A stretch of DNA of 64,000 nt from Rhizobium sp. BK316 (GCF_014193695.1 NZ_JACHZR010000002.1:1-64000), one strand, 5' to 3'; numbered from the stretch's first letter, positions 7,783 to 17,216 are shown. Notes: generated by a model not told the origin, from the sequence alone. Numbers and translations are program-made.

Positions 7783-8826
7783 ATGATTGAGATCAGAACG
7801 ACCGAGAGCAAGACCAGGCGGCCGCGCCAGGCCGATATTGCCAGCCTGGCCGGGGTTTCCGTTTCCACGGTATCGCGGGTGCTCGCCAATGAGCCCGGCA
7901 TCAGCGAAAGCGTGCGGCGGCACATATTGAAGGTCGCTGCCGAGCACGGTTATCCGCTGAAAGCCACTTCGGAAAGTATTCCCGGCGGACTTGCTCTGAT
8001 TGCAAGCGATGGGGCGACCGGCGGCCTCAGCGTTTTCTACGAGTCGATCGTCGAGGGTCTCCGTGCAGGTGCTGCCGATGCCGGCATGCCCTTCGAGGTG
8101 CGTCTCGTGCGGGAGGACCGCACGACTCCTGACATGGTCGGCGAATATATGCAGACGGCAGAAGCCGAAGGGCTTTTCCTCGTCGGCATCGATCCCAGTG
8201 ATACACTGCGGGCCTGGCTGGAAGCGACCGGAACACCAACCGTTCTCGTCAACGGCACCGATCCGCGCCTGCGCCTCGACGGTGTGTCGCCCTCCAATTT
8301 CTTCGGTGCTTTCGAGGCGACAAGCCGGCTCACGAAAGCCGGTCATCGTCGCATTCTGCATCTGACCGGCTCGCATCGTCACACGATCCGCGAACGCGTG
8401 CGTGGCTTTGAAGCGGCGATTGCCGCGGTGCCCGGTGCCGAAGGTCGGCTCGTGCCGCTGACCTTCCAGGGTAGTGCCAGCCGCGAGGCGCATGAACGCA
8501 CTGTCGCGATACTTGCGGAAGATCCAGGTTATACGGCCGCTTTCTGCATGAATGATTTCATCGCTGTCGGCGTCCTTGAAGCCGTCACCGAAGCAGGGCT
8601 TCGTGTTCCCGAGGATTTCGCAATCGTCGGCTTCGATGATCTTCCCTGCGCTGCGATGACCAATCCGCAGCTCTCGACCATGCGCGTAGATCGCGCCGCC
8701 CTCGGCCGTGAGGCCGTGTCCCTGATGATTTCCCGCTACCGCGACAGGACCGCGCCGGCCCGCCATATCTGCCAGGCGGTCGTTCCCGTTGCCGGAGGCA
8801 CCGTTCCCGATACCGACAAGCTGTGA
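7783..8826 (+). CDS. LacI family transcriptional regulator
   Basis: A 347-residue regulator. Residues about 10-60 form the LacI helix-turn-helix (RQADIASLAGVSVSTVSRVL), followed by a periplasmic-binding-protein-like sensor domain with the usual family features (DGVSPSNFFGA, FCMNDFIAVGVLEA, IVGFDDLP). ATG 7783 is chosen because the HTH begins directly after it; the frame extends further upstream only through the AT-rich operator region. It is first gene of an operon with the DUF2264 and hydroxyacid dehydrogenase genes and divergent from a solute-binding protein gene. It probably senses a sugar derivative and represses both directions. The ligand is unknown. Confidence 0.87.
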   Translation: MIEIRTTESKTRRPRQADIASLAGVSVSTVSRVLANEPGISESVRRHILKVAAEHGYPLKATSESIPGGLALIASDGATGGLSVFYESIVEGLRAGAADAGMPFEVRLVREDRTTPDMVGEYMQTAEAEGLFLVGIDPSDTLRAWLEATGTPTVLVNGTDPRLRLDGVSPSNFFGAFEATSRLTKAGHRRILHLTGSHRHTIRERVRGFEAAIAAVPGAEGRLVPLTFQGSASREAHERTVAILAEDPGYTAAFCMNDFIAVGVLEAVTEAGLRVPEDFAIVGFDDLPCAAMTNPQLSTMRVDRAALGREAVSLMISRYRDRTAPARHICQAVVPVAGGTVPDTDKL

Positions 8827-8829
8827 GTG

Positions 8830-10692
8830 ATGCCGATGACCTATGATCCCGCCAGCGCCAACCCGCTTGCAGGCAACCCGCTGAAGACACGTACCGACAT
8901 GATCCGGGCCGTCAACGATCTCTTCGATCCGCTGCTGCCCTTCTTCTCCGACGGCAATGCCCGCGTCCGCCTCGATGGCGCCGGCGCCCATTTCGACCGG
9001 GCTGCAGCCGACCTCGAAGGCTTCGCCCGTCCGCTCTGGGGGCTTGCGCCGCTCGGCGCCGGCAAGAATGATTTCGCCCATTGGCACCGCTTTGCCGAAG
9101 GCTTGGCGAATGGCTGCGATCCCGCCCATCCCGAATATTGGGGCACGGTCAATGCCCGTGACCAGCGCATGGTGGAATTGGCCGCCCTCGGCTTTGCTCT
9201 AGCCCTGGTGCCTGAAAAGATCTGGGAACCGCTCGACAAGCGCGCGCGCGACAATATCGTCGCCTATTTCAAGCATGTCCGGCAGTTCGACTATGCCGAC
9301 AACAACTGGAAGTTCTTCCGCATCTTCGTCGATATCGCCCTCGATCGCCTCGGTGCCGATTTCGACCGCAGCCTGACGGAGCAGTATCTTGAAGAACTGG
9401 AAGGTTTCTACATCGGCGATGGGTGGTATCGCGACGGCGATATCCGCCGCATCGACCATTACATTCCCTTCGCGATGCATTTCTACGGCCTGATCTATTC
9501 CAAGCTGGTCGATGACGACTATGCCAAGCGCTACCGCGAGCGCGCCGTGCTGTTCGCGAAAGATTTCCGCCACTGGTTTGCACCTGACGGTGCGACCATT
9601 CCCTTCGGTCGCAGCCTGACCTATCGTTTCGCCTGCGCCGGCTTCTGGTCGGCGCTTGCCTTTGCCGATCTCGAGGCGCTGCCGTGGGGCGAGGTCAAGC
9701 ATCTCTGCCTCGAACATCTGCGCTGGTGGCGGGACAAGCCGATCGCCGGCCATGATGGCGTGCTGACCATCGGCTTCGGCTATCCGAACCTGTTGATGTC
9801 GGAAAGCTACAATTCCGCCGGCTCGCCCTATTGGGCCTTCAAGGCCTTCTTGCCGCTCGCTATTCCGGAAGATCACCCCTTCTGGACCGCGGAAGAAAAG
9901 GTGCCCGATCAGGCGCCGGAAGTGGTTCCGCAGCGCCATCCGGGTATGGTGATGATGCGTGCCGGCAATGATGTCGTGGCGCTGTCTTCCGGCCAGGAAA
10001 ACCTGCAGATGCGGTTCGGCACGGAGAAATACGCCAAGTTCGCCTATTCGGCCCGTTACGGCTTCAGCGTGGAGGCTGATGAACGCGCCTTCGCACTCGC
10101 CGCTTTCGACTCCGCACTCGCCTTCAGCGACGACGGCCTGCACTACCGCGTCCGCGAAACGAACGAACAGGCGAAGGTCGCCGGCGACGTCCTTTATTCC
10201 AAATGGTCTGCGTTCAAGGACGTGAAGGTTGAAAGCTGGCTGGTGCCGTCGGCGCCCTGGCATATCCGCGTTCACCGTATCACCACGCCGCGCCCGCTGC
10301 AGACGGCCGAAGGCGGCTTCGCAATTGCCAGGCGCGATCTCGATGCCGATACGCTTTCTGCCGCGCAGGGCTCGGCCTACGCGATCGGCGAGGCGGATTT
10401 TTCCGGCATCGTTGACCTCGGCTCGTCGGTCAAGCGACAGGGCCTTGCCCAGAAGGCGCTGCCGAATACCAACATGATCGTTTCCAAGACGCTCGTGCCG
10501 CAACTGCGTGGTGAAATCCCTGCTGGGGAAACGATCCTGATAACCGCCGCGCTAGCGCTGAACGATCTGGCGGCCGTTTCTGGCGCATGGGTGACGCCCC
10601 CAAAGGCGCCTGATATTGCCGCGCTCGAAAAACTGGTCAGCGAAAAAGGCGTCACCGTCAGTGCCATCGAAGCGCCAGGACAGATGCCATGA
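8830..10692 (+). CDS. DUF2264 domain-containing protein
   Basis: A 620-residue cytoplasmic protein recognised as DUF2264 by its overall length and N-terminal pattern (FARPLWGLAPL near residue 65, HPEYWG near 100). No signal peptide. The helical N-terminal part followed by a beta-rich C-terminal part is reminiscent of (alpha/alpha)-barrel carbohydrate-active enzymes, but no activity is established to my knowledge. Start ATG 8830 follows the LacI-type stop by three bases; ATG 8836 is an alternative, and no strong ribosome binding site discriminates them. The four-base overlap with the next gene shows an operon. A role in breaking down a plant-derived or uronic-acid glycoside is inferred from neighbours only. 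Confidence 0.8.
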   Translation: MPMTYDPASANPLAGNPLKTRTDMIRAVNDLFDPLLPFFSDGNARVRLDGAGAHFDRAAADLEGFARPLWGLAPLGAGKNDFAHWHRFAEGLANGCDPAHPEYWGTVNARDQRMVELAALGFALALVPEKIWEPLDKRARDNIVAYFKHVRQFDYADNNWKFFRIFVDIALDRLGADFDRSLTEQYLEELEGFYIGDGWYRDGDIRRIDHYIPFAMHFYGLIYSKLVDDDYAKRYRERAVLFAKDFRHWFAPDGATIPFGRSLTYRFACAGFWSALAFADLEALPWGEVKHLCLEHLRWWRDKPIAGHDGVLTIGFGYPNLLMSESYNSAGSPYWAFKAFLPLAIPEDHPFWTAEEKVPDQAPEVVPQRHPGMVMMRAGNDVVALSSGQENLQMRFGTEKYAKFAYSARYGFSVEADERAFALAAFDSALAFSDDGLHYRVRETNEQAKVAGDVLYSKWSAFKDVKVESWLVPSAPWHIRVHRITTPRPLQTAEGGFAIARRDLDADTLSAAQGSAYAIGEADFSGIVDLGSSVKRQGLAQKALPNTNMIVSKTLVPQLRGEIPAGETILITAALALNDLAAVSGAWVTPPKAPDIAALEKLVSEKGVTVSAIEAPGQMP

Positions 10693-11699
10693 ACCGTCCC
10701 GCTGTCGTCCTTGCCATGCAGTCCTCCCGCACCGAGCATATCCTGCCCGAGGCGGTCCTTCACCGGCTGGATGGTTTCGGGTGCCTGCTCGATGCCGAAC
10801 CGCTCGAGCGCTTTGATGATGAGCGGGCGAAACGCCTGCTGTCCGAAGCGGAAATCCTGATCACCGGTTGGGGGGCACCTTACGTCGGCCGCGAGGTTCT
10901 GGCGCTTGCTCCGAAACTGAAGCTCGTCGTGCATGCGGCAGGGACAGTGAAAGGCATCATCGATACCGGCATTTTTGAAGCCGGTATCGCCGTCAGCCAT
11001 GCGGCCGAAGCCAATGCCGTACCGGTCGCCGAATTCACGCTGGCCGCGATCATCTTCGCCGGCAAACATGTCTTCCGGTTCCGCGACTTCTATGTTGCTG
11101 ACCGGCATCGCGACCGCACCTATCCGATGCAGCGCGAGGCCATCGGCAATTATCACCGCACGGTTGGCATCATCGGTGCTTCACGTATCGGCCGCCGGGT
11201 CATCGACTTGCTACGACCCTTCGCCTATCAGGTGCTGCTGTCAGATCCGACCGTCGATGCGGATCAGGCGCGCAGGATGGGCGTACAGAAAGTTGAACTC
11301 GACGACCTGATGCGCGGCTCGGATATCGTCTCCATTCACGCGCCATCACTGCCATCTACTCGGCACATGATCGATGCCGCAAGGCTGGCATTGATGAAGG
11401 ACGGCGCGACGTTGATCAACACGGCGCGCGGCGCTCTGATCGATGAGGATGCTTTGCTGGCTACGCTGAAAACCGGCCGCATCGATGCCATCATCGATGT
11501 GACCGACCCCGAGATACCGGGGCCGGAATCGGCTTTCTACGATTTGCCCAATGTTTTCCTGACACCGCATATTGCCGGCGCAGTCGGCCTGGAGCGCGGC
11601 CGCCTCGGCGAAATGGCAGTCGATGAGGCTGAACGTTTCATCAGGGGCGAACCCCTGTTGTACGGTCTTACCCTCGAAAGCCTGGAAAACACCGCCTGA
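10689..11699 (+). CDS. D-isomer-specific 2-hydroxyacid dehydrogenase
   Basis: A 336-residue NAD(P)-dependent dehydrogenase. The nucleotide-binding motif is TVGIIGASRIGRRV near residues 155-168, the Arg/Asn-Thr-Ala-Arg-Gly segment is LINTARGALID, and the catalytic His lies in FLTPHIAGA near 295. The family reduces 2-keto acids or oxidises D-2-hydroxy acids such as glycerate, phosphoglycerate or formate analogues. It overlaps the DUF2264 gene by four bases and converges on the next operon six bases later. In this locus it may act on a keto acid arising from uronate or aldonate breakdown; this is inference. Confidence 0.85.
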   Translation: MNRPAVVLAMQSSRTEHILPEAVLHRLDGFGCLLDAEPLERFDDERAKRLLSEAEILITGWGAPYVGREVLALAPKLKLVVHAAGTVKGIIDTGIFEAGIAVSHAAEANAVPVAEFTLAAIIFAGKHVFRFRDFYVADRHRDRTYPMQREAIGNYHRTVGIIGASRIGRRVIDLLRPFAYQVLLSDPTVDADQARRMGVQKVELDDLMRGSDIVSIHAPSLPSTRHMIDAARLALMKDGATLINTARGALIDEDALLATLKTGRIDAIIDVTDPEIPGPESAFYDLPNVFLTPHIAGAVGLERGRLGEMAVDEAERFIRGEPLLYGLTLESLENTA

Positions 11700-11705
11700 G
11701 GCGCC

Positions 11706-12980
11706 TTACGACGCCTTCAGCGAGTTCGGCGAACCGTCATCGGCGAGCTCCGGCATGAGGTCGGAGATGCTGACGACCTTGCCGGTGCGCGAACTCGTCA
11801 GCGCGGCGATACCGCAGAGCACGGACATTGCGCCGGCGCGCGTACCGGCCCGCTGTGCAAGCCTGTCTTGCATATCGGGCTTGAAGATCATGTTGCGCAT
11901 CCGGTCGTCACCGCCGTAGTGACCGCCGGAGGAATGCGGCACCGTGATGCGTTCGACCGCTTCCTTGCCATGCGGGAAGTTGCGGATCAACAGGATCGTG
12001 TCTTCCCTCGGCTCTTCCCAGGGCTGCGCCTCATACTGGCGGATCTCGATGCGACCCTTGGTGCCGTTGAACGCGAGGTGATGTCCCTCGATTGGCTGGA
12101 ACGTGTTCAGAGAATAGGAAACATGGACATTGTTGCGATAGCGGATGGAAACGGCCATCGTATCGGGAATGTCGATGTCTTCGCGGAAAACGCAGCCGTC
12201 GCGGAAATAGCCATCGATCTTCGAGGGATCTTCATAGAGCGAATCGAGGAAGGGATCCCTTTCGAGATCGAGATAGTAGTCGCAGTCCTGTGTGTGCGGA
12301 CAGAGCTTGCAGCGCGGGCCGCGGAAGGGTCCCTTGCGGCCGTAATTCTGCAAGTCGGCGAAGGAGGTCACGGCGTCAGGATCGCTATCGAGGTACCAGT
12401 TCAAAAGGTCGAAATGATGTGTCGCCTTGTGAACGAACAAACTACCGGAATTTTCCGTATAGGCATGCCACCGGCGGAAATAATCGGCGCCGTGCTTGGT
12501 GTTGAGGTACCAATGGAAATCGACCGAGGTGACACGGCCAATCTCGCCGGAATTCAGGAGTTCCTTGATCTTCGCTGCCGTTGGCGCATAGCGATAGTTG
12601 AAGGAAACGTCGACCCGGCGGCCGGTGCGCTTTTCGGCATCCAGAATCCGGCGAATCTTCTCCACTGACGTGGTCATCGGTTTTTCGGTGATCACGTCGA
12701 TGCCGGATTCCAGCGCCCTGACGATGATATCGTCATGCGTATGGTCGGGCGTGCAGACGATCACCAGATCCGGCTTCTGCTCTGTCAGCATTGAATCGAT
12801 GTTTTCATAGAGCGGCGCGTTGCTGCCGATCATGGTGCGGGCGCGCTCGCCGCGCAGCGAATTCTTCTCGACGATCGCAGTCAGGTCGACATGCTCGCGC
12901 CAGCCGGAAAGCAGATCCTTGCCCCACATCGTGGTGCCGCGGTTACCGGTGCCGATTAGGGCAAAACGGCGTTTCTCCAT
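11706..12980 (-). CDS. Gfo/Idh/MocA family oxidoreductase
   Basis: A 424-residue NAD(P)-dependent sugar oxidoreductase. The N-terminal Rossmann motif is ALIGTGNRG (residues 7-15), and DVITEKPMTTS near 95 has the conserved EKP with the catalytic Lys. The C-terminal alpha/beta domain is longer than usual and has a cysteine group (CKLC…CDYY near 230-240) that might bind a metal; I cannot confirm it. It is the last gene of a four-gene minus-strand operon with a TIM-barrel isomerase, a DUF993 protein and another Gfo/Idh enzyme. The family often oxidises sugars to keto-sugars in catabolic clusters. ATG 12980 has GGAGGAATG upstream. Confidence 0.85.
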   Translation of the reverse strand: MEKRRFALIGTGNRGTTMWGKDLLSGWREHVDLTAIVEKNSLRGERARTMIGSNAPLYENIDSMLTEQKPDLVIVCTPDHTHDDIIVRALESGIDVITEKPMTTSVEKIRRILDAEKRTGRRVDVSFNYRYAPTAAKIKELLNSGEIGRVTSVDFHWYLNTKHGADYFRRWHAYTENSGSLFVHKATHHFDLLNWYLDSDPDAVTSFADLQNYGRKGPFRGPRCKLCPHTQDCDYYLDLERDPFLDSLYEDPSKIDGYFRDGCVFREDIDIPDTMAVSIRYRNNVHVSYSLNTFQPIEGHHLAFNGTKGRIEIRQYEAQPWEEPREDTILLIRNFPHGKEAVERITVPHSSGGHYGGDDRMRNMIFKPDMQDRLAQRAGTRAGAMSVLCGIAALTSSRTGKVVSISDLMPELADDGSPNSLKAS

Positions 12981-13026
12981 CGAATGATTCCTCCTTCATA
13001 CGTGATGAAACGATTGGATTTTAAAA

Positions 13027-13857
13027 CTAGACTTGGCAGCAGCTCCTGAAGCGCTCGACGCAGGTGGCGATGACCTCGTCGGCCGGACGCTTCCACCAGT
13101 TCTCAGCCGAGAAGATTTCGACCTCCTGCGCGCCGAAGAAGCCGGCGGCTTCCACCATCCGTCTTATGCCTTTGAGATCGATGACGCCATCGCCCATCAT
13201 GCCGCGGTCGAGCAGCATGTCCTTGGTCGGCACCAGCCAGTCGCAGATGTGGTGGGCAAAGATGCGTTTCATGCGTCCAGCCCGGGCAATCTGGTTGGCA
13301 AGATCGGGATCCCACCAGACGTGATAGACATCGACGGCAACGCCGACATCTTCACCGAGCTGCTCACACATATCGAGAGCCTGGCCAAGCGTGTTCACGC
13401 AGGCACGGTCTGCGGCATACATCGGATGCAGCGGCTCGATCGCCAGCTTCACACCTGCAGCCTGCGCGTGCGGCAGCACGGCGGCGATGCCGTCGAACAC
13501 CATCTTCCGGGCCGCAACGATATCCTTCGAACTGCCGGGCAGGCCACCAACGACGAGCACGAGGCAATCGGCCGAAAACGCCGCCGCCTCGTCAATGGCC
13601 CGCCTGTTGTCGTCGAGGTTCTTTTGCCACTCGCCCTCGCTTGCCGCCGGAAAGAAGCCGCCGCGGCAGAGCCCGGTCAGCTTGATACCGTTCGACTTGA
13701 CGATGCGCACTGCCTCATCGAGACCGGCCTTGGCGACCTGATCGCGCCAGGGCGCGATCGAGGTGATGCTGTGCTTCAGGCAGATATCGACGGCTTCGGC
13801 AAAGCCGCATTGCTCGCGGATCGTCGCAAGGTTGATCGAAAGTCCTTCGACCTGCAT
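13027..13857 (-). CDS. TIM-barrel sugar epimerase/isomerase (AP endonuclease family 2 fold)
   Basis: A 276-residue protein of the xylose-isomerase-like TIM-barrel group. Characteristic segments are LVLVVGGLPG near 105, LAIEPLHPMYA near 142 (metal-ligand Glu), VDVYHVWWDPDL near 180 (Asp/His ligands) and QEVEIFSAENWW near the C-terminus. Such proteins epimerise, isomerise or cleave keto-sugars, frequently beside Gfo/Idh/MocA dehydrogenases. Start ATG 13857 is preferred over 13878 because GGAGGGG lies just ahead of it. It sits 46 bases before the last oxidoreductase gene and 29 after the DUF993 gene. The precise substrate is unknown; keto-glycoside or inosose processing are both possible. Confidence 0.82.
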   Translation of the reverse strand: MQVEGLSINLATIREQCGFAEAVDICLKHSITSIAPWRDQVAKAGLDEAVRIVKSNGIKLTGLCRGGFFPAASEGEWQKNLDDNRRAIDEAAAFSADCLVLVVGGLPGSSKDIVAARKMVFDGIAAVLPHAQAAGVKLAIEPLHPMYAADRACVNTLGQALDMCEQLGEDVGVAVDVYHVWWDPDLANQIARAGRMKRIFAHHICDWLVPTKDMLLDRGMMGDGVIDLKGIRRMVEAAGFFGAQEVEIFSAENWWKRPADEVIATCVERFRSCCQV

Positions 13858-13886
13858 GTCATTCCCCTCCATTGCCATGCCGGCGC

Positions 13887-15050
13887 TCAGTGAACGCCGT
13901 GGACGGCAAGCACCTGCTTCATCCGATCAGTCGCGACTTCCGGATCGGCGAGAACCCGGGCCTTGTCGGCAAGGCGGAAAAGCTCCGCCAGATGCGTGAG
14001 CGAGCGCGTGCTCTGCTGGCCGCCGATCATCGTGAAATGGTCCTGCAGGCCATTGAGATAGGCGAGGAAGACGACACCGGTCTTGTAAAAGCGGGTCGGC
14101 GCCTTGAAGATGTGGCGGGACAGCGGGACAGTCGGCTCGAGCAGGTCGAAGAATTCGTGGTTGCTCTTGCGGCCGAGCGCATCGAGCGCTGCAGACGCTG
14201 CGGGCGCGATGGCGTCGAAAATGCCGAGCAGTGCGTCCGAATGGCCCTGCTCATCGCCGGCGATCAGTTCGGCGTAGTTGAAGTCATCGCCAGTATACAT
14301 GCGCACGCCCTTCGGCAGCTGCCGGCGCATCGTCACTTCCTTCTCCTTGGAAAGAAGCGATATTTTGATGCCATCGACTTTGGCGGCATTGGCCTCAATC
14401 ACCTGCAGGCAGGTTTCCATCGCCTTCAGGTGGTCGCCATTGCCCCAATAGCCTGCCAGCGCCGGGTCGAACATTTCGCCGAGCCAGTGGATGACGACGG
14501 GTTCCTTCACCTGGCGAAGAATGCGGTCATAGACCTTGATATAATCGTCCGGCCCCTTGGCTGCCGCGGCTAGGGCACGGCTTGCCATGAGGATGATGCG
14601 ACCACCGGCGGCTTCCACCGTCTCGATCTGTTCCTCGTAAGCGCTGATGATCGTGTCGATCGTCACATCGGGGCCAGGCGTCAGATGGTCGGTGCCGGCG
14701 CCGCAGGCAATCAGCGCGTCCTTGCGGCCTGCGGCTTCGGCAAGCGCGCGGCGGATCAGCTCGCGTGCTTCCGGCCAGCCGAGACCCATGCCGCGCTGCG
14801 CCGTATCCATCGCTTCGGCAACGCCGAGACCGAGATCCCAGAGGCGATGGCGGAAAGCGAGCGTACGCTCCCAGTCGATCGCCGGCGTCAGCCAGGGATC
14901 GTTGTCGGCCAGCGGATCAGCGACGACATGGGCGGCGGCAAAGGCGATGCGCGGGAAGCTCCTGGCTTCCCGCTTCTTGAGTTCGATCGGCGTGCCGGTC
15001 AGCGTGTAAGGAGCGATCTTGCCGTCGAGGGGAAGATTGATCGTCGTCAC
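13887..15050 (-). CDS. DUF993 / dihydrodipicolinate-synthase-like aldolase
   Basis: A 387-residue protein I recognise as DUF993, annotated as a dihydrodipicolinate synthase family protein. The likely Schiff-base lysine lies in VDGIKISLL near residue 222, and CGAGTDHL near 118 resembles the GTTGE loop region of the class I aldolase superfamily. Such enzymes cleave or dehydrate 2-keto-3-deoxy or related acids. It is separated by only three bases from the upstream Gfo/Idh gene, so they are cotranscribed. Here it may cleave the oxidised sugar acid made by the dehydrogenases. Substrate not known. Confidence 0.8.
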   Translation of the reverse strand: MTTINLPLDGKIAPYTLTGTPIELKKREARSFPRIAFAAAHVVADPLADNDPWLTPAIDWERTLAFRHRLWDLGLGVAEAMDTAQRGMGLGWPEARELIRRALAEAAGRKDALIACGAGTDHLTPGPDVTIDTIISAYEEQIETVEAAGGRIILMASRALAAAAKGPDDYIKVYDRILRQVKEPVVIHWLGEMFDPALAGYWGNGDHLKAMETCLQVIEANAAKVDGIKISLLSKEKEVTMRRQLPKGVRMYTGDDFNYAELIAGDEQGHSDALLGIFDAIAPAASAALDALGRKSNHEFFDLLEPTVPLSRHIFKAPTRFYKTGVVFLAYLNGLQDHFTMIGGQQSTRSLTHLAELFRLADKARVLADPEVATDRMKQVLAVHGVH

Positions 15051-15053
15051 GGC

Positions 15054-16202
15054 TTAGAACTCCAGCGTCGGGACATCGAGCCAGCGGCGTTCTGCCCACG
15101 ATTTCAGGCCGAGTTCTGCAAGCTGCACGCCCTTGGCGCCAGCTTCCAGGCCGTAGGGCCATGGAGCATCTTCGACGACGTGGCGAATGAACATTTCCCA
15201 CTGCGCCTTGAAGCCGTTGTCGAAGGCCTGCGTATCCGGCACTTCGTCCCAGGTCTTGTAGAAGTCGATGGTCTGCGGCTGGTCGGGGTTCCAGACCGGC
15301 TTCGGCGTATTGACGCGATGCTGGCTCCAGCATTTCGTCAGCCCGGCAACGGCCGAGCCATGCGTGCCGTCCACTTGGAAGGTCACGAGGTCGTCGCGGC
15401 GAACACGCACGGCCCAGGAGGAATTGACCTGCGCGATCACGCCGCCTTCCAACTCGAAGGTCGCATAGGCTGCATCATCGGTGTCGCAGTTGTATGGCTT
15501 GCCCTGTTCGTCGATGCGGCTCGGAATATGGGTTGCACCCAGGCAGGAAACGGCCTTCACCTCACCGAAGAGATTATCGAGCACATAGCGCCAGTGGCAC
15601 AGCATATCGAGGATAATGCCGCCGCCATCGGCCTTGCGGTAGTTCCAGGACGGACGCTGGGCCGGAACGCCCCAGTCGCCTTCGAAGACCCAGTAGCCGA
15701 ATTCGCCGCGCACCGAGAGGATTTTGCCGAAGAAGCCGGAATCACGCAGCAGCGCCAGCTTGCGCAGGCCGGGCAGGAAGAGCTTGTCCTGCACCACGCC
15801 GTGCTTGAGGCCGGAGGCACGCGCCTTACGGGCCAGGTCGATCGCCACCTGCAGATCGTCGGAAATCGGCTTTTCGCAATAGACGTGTTTGCCGGCGTCG
15901 AGCGCCTTGGAAAGCAACTCGGCGCGCATCAGCGTCGTTCCGGCATCGAAGAAGATGGTGTCATCGGGATTGGCGAGCGCAGCATCGAGATCGGTCGACC
16001 AGCGCTTGATGTTATGCTTGCGGGCAAGCTCCTCCATCTTTCCGCCGTTGCGGCCGACGATGATCGGATCGATTTCCAGTTTCTCGCCTGATTTCAGCGT
16101 AATGCCGCCTTGATCGCGAAAGGCGAGGATCGAGCGAACGAGGTGCTGGTTGTAACCCATACGGCCGGTAACGCCGTGCAAAATGATCCCCAAACGTGCC
16201 AC
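15054..16202 (-). CDS. Gfo/Idh/MocA family oxidoreductase
   Basis: A 382-residue NAD(P)-dependent oxidoreductase and first gene of the four-gene minus-strand operon. It begins VARLGIILHGVTGRMGYNQHL, an atypical Rossmann motif (GVTGRMG), and has HVYCEKPISDD near 120 with the conserved EKP. Start GTG 16202 is chosen for the GGGAGG placed five bases before it; the upstream frame to 16319 crosses the operator and has no family similarity. A palindrome at 16267-16282 lies 64 bases upstream and matches the site in front of tetR and uxaC. Substrate unknown; a sugar or keto-sugar in the same pathway as the imported glycoside is inferred. Confidence 0.85.
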   Translation of the reverse strand: MARLGIILHGVTGRMGYNQHLVRSILAFRDQGGITLKSGEKLEIDPIIVGRNGGKMEELARKHNIKRWSTDLDAALANPDDTIFFDAGTTLMRAELLSKALDAGKHVYCEKPISDDLQVAIDLARKARASGLKHGVVQDKLFLPGLRKLALLRDSGFFGKILSVRGEFGYWVFEGDWGVPAQRPSWNYRKADGGGIILDMLCHWRYVLDNLFGEVKAVSCLGATHIPSRIDEQGKPYNCDTDDAAYATFELEGGVIAQVNSSWAVRVRRDDLVTFQVDGTHGSAVAGLTKCWSQHRVNTPKPVWNPDQPQTIDFYKTWDEVPDTQAFDNGFKAQWEMFIRHVVEDAPWPYGLEAGAKGVQLAELGLKSWAERRWLDVPTLEF

Positions 16203-16266
16203 TTTTTCCTCCCTGGAAGCTTTTATGCGTCGGGAGCGGGCAGTCAGGCCCGGCCCTCCCGAGCTG

Positions 16267-16282
16267 GTAACTAAACAGTTAC
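16267..16282. promoter_or_regulatory. Candidate TetR operator before the oxidoreductase operon
   Basis: GTAACTAAACAGTTAC is a 16-bp site with perfect 6-bp arms (GTAACT/AGTTAC). It lies 64 bases before the GTG of the first Gfo/Idh gene and resembles the sites at 17136-17151 and 29009-29024. Confidence 0.7.
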
Positions 16283-16335
16283 TTGATGGCAGAAGAGGAA
16301 TATTGCTGTCAATAGCCAATTCGGTTTTTTGAAAA

Positions 16336-17010
16336 TCAGCGCTTTATCGAAGCGAGCGTGACGTGAACGATATGTCGTTCCCAGGCCTCGAGATTGGCAG
16401 GCGTGATGAGATCGCGGCCGAAGATCGTCGAAAGCGTGTACTGGTTGGACAGGTAGAAATAGCCGAGTGAGGCAATTGTCAGATAGACATACAGCGGGTC
16501 GGCGGTCTCGATGAAGACACCCGCTTTCTTGCCTTCTTCCAGCACCTGCGAAAGCTCGCCGATCAGATGCGAATGCAATTCCTTGAGCCGCACGGACTGG
16601 CGCAGCCAGCGGGCGCGGTGCAGGTTTTCCGTACCGAGCAGGCTGAGGAACTCCGGATGCTGCAGGAAGTAGCGCCAGGTGAAGAGGGCAAGTTCCCCAA
16701 TGCCTTCCTCAGGGCTGCGAGTACCGATGTTCAGTGCGCGCTCTGCAGTGCGGATGCTGACATAGGCCTCCTCCAGCACGCGCAGATAGAGCTGCTCCTT
16801 GTCGCCGAAATAGTGGTAGAGCATGCGTTTGTTGGTACCGGCGCGCTCTGCGATGGAATCCACTCGCGCGCCGCCCATGCCGTTTTCGGCAAATTCTCGT
16901 GTGGCGGCCTCAAGAATGGCCGCGCGGGTGCGCTCCGGATCGCGTTGGGCGGTTCGCTCAGCGGACGGGCGCTTAGTCTTCTTTTTTGCGCTCTCCCCAG
17001 TGTCGTTCAT
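16336..17010 (-). CDS. TetR family transcriptional regulator
   Basis: A 224-residue regulator. The N-terminal HTH covers about residues 25-70 (ILEAATREFAENG … RMLYHYFGDKEQLYLRV), the standard TetR pattern, and the C-terminal domain resembles the TetR_C group seen in RutR-like regulators. The first 24 residues are a charged, lysine-rich tail. ATG 17010 is preferred to 17031 because AGGGG lies seven bases before it. It is divergent from the ABC importer operon and convergent with nothing; the downstream oxidoreductase operon reads the same way. Palindromes upstream of its own gene and of two other operons suggest that it controls all three. Effector unknown. Confidence 0.88.
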   Translation of the reverse strand: MNDTGESAKKKTKRPSAERTAQRDPERTRAAILEAATREFAENGMGGARVDSIAERAGTNKRMLYHYFGDKEQLYLRVLEEAYVSIRTAERALNIGTRSPEEGIGELALFTWRYFLQHPEFLSLLGTENLHRARWLRQSVRLKELHSHLIGELSQVLEEGKKAGVFIETADPLYVYLTIASLGYFYLSNQYTLSTIFGRDLITPANLEAWERHIVHVTLASIKR

Positions 17011-17135
17011 GCGATTTCCCCTACTTCCCATGTTGCGCTCATAAGGCTTAAGCGGAAGAATGTAAAAAGCCGATTTGGTCAGAGCAACCGGGCCAGCAAC
17101 ACCGCTTGACAGCCTGGAGGCTTTGAACATAACTT

Positions 17136-17151
17136 GTAACCAATTAGTTAT
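17136..17151. promoter_or_regulatory. Candidate TetR operator between tetR and the ABC operon
   Basis: GTAACCAATTAGTTAT is a near-palindrome (arms GTAACC/AGTTAT). It lies 65 bases before the ABC binding-protein ATG and 125 before the tetR ATG, so it could serve both directions. It shares the GTAAC-N6-GTTAY layout with the other two sites. Confidence 0.68.
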
Positions 17152-17216
17152 TTGTTGCAAGATGGCTAATTCGGAAGCGTGTGGAGGCGCTTCCTGTTGG
17201 GAGGAGGAAAACCAAT

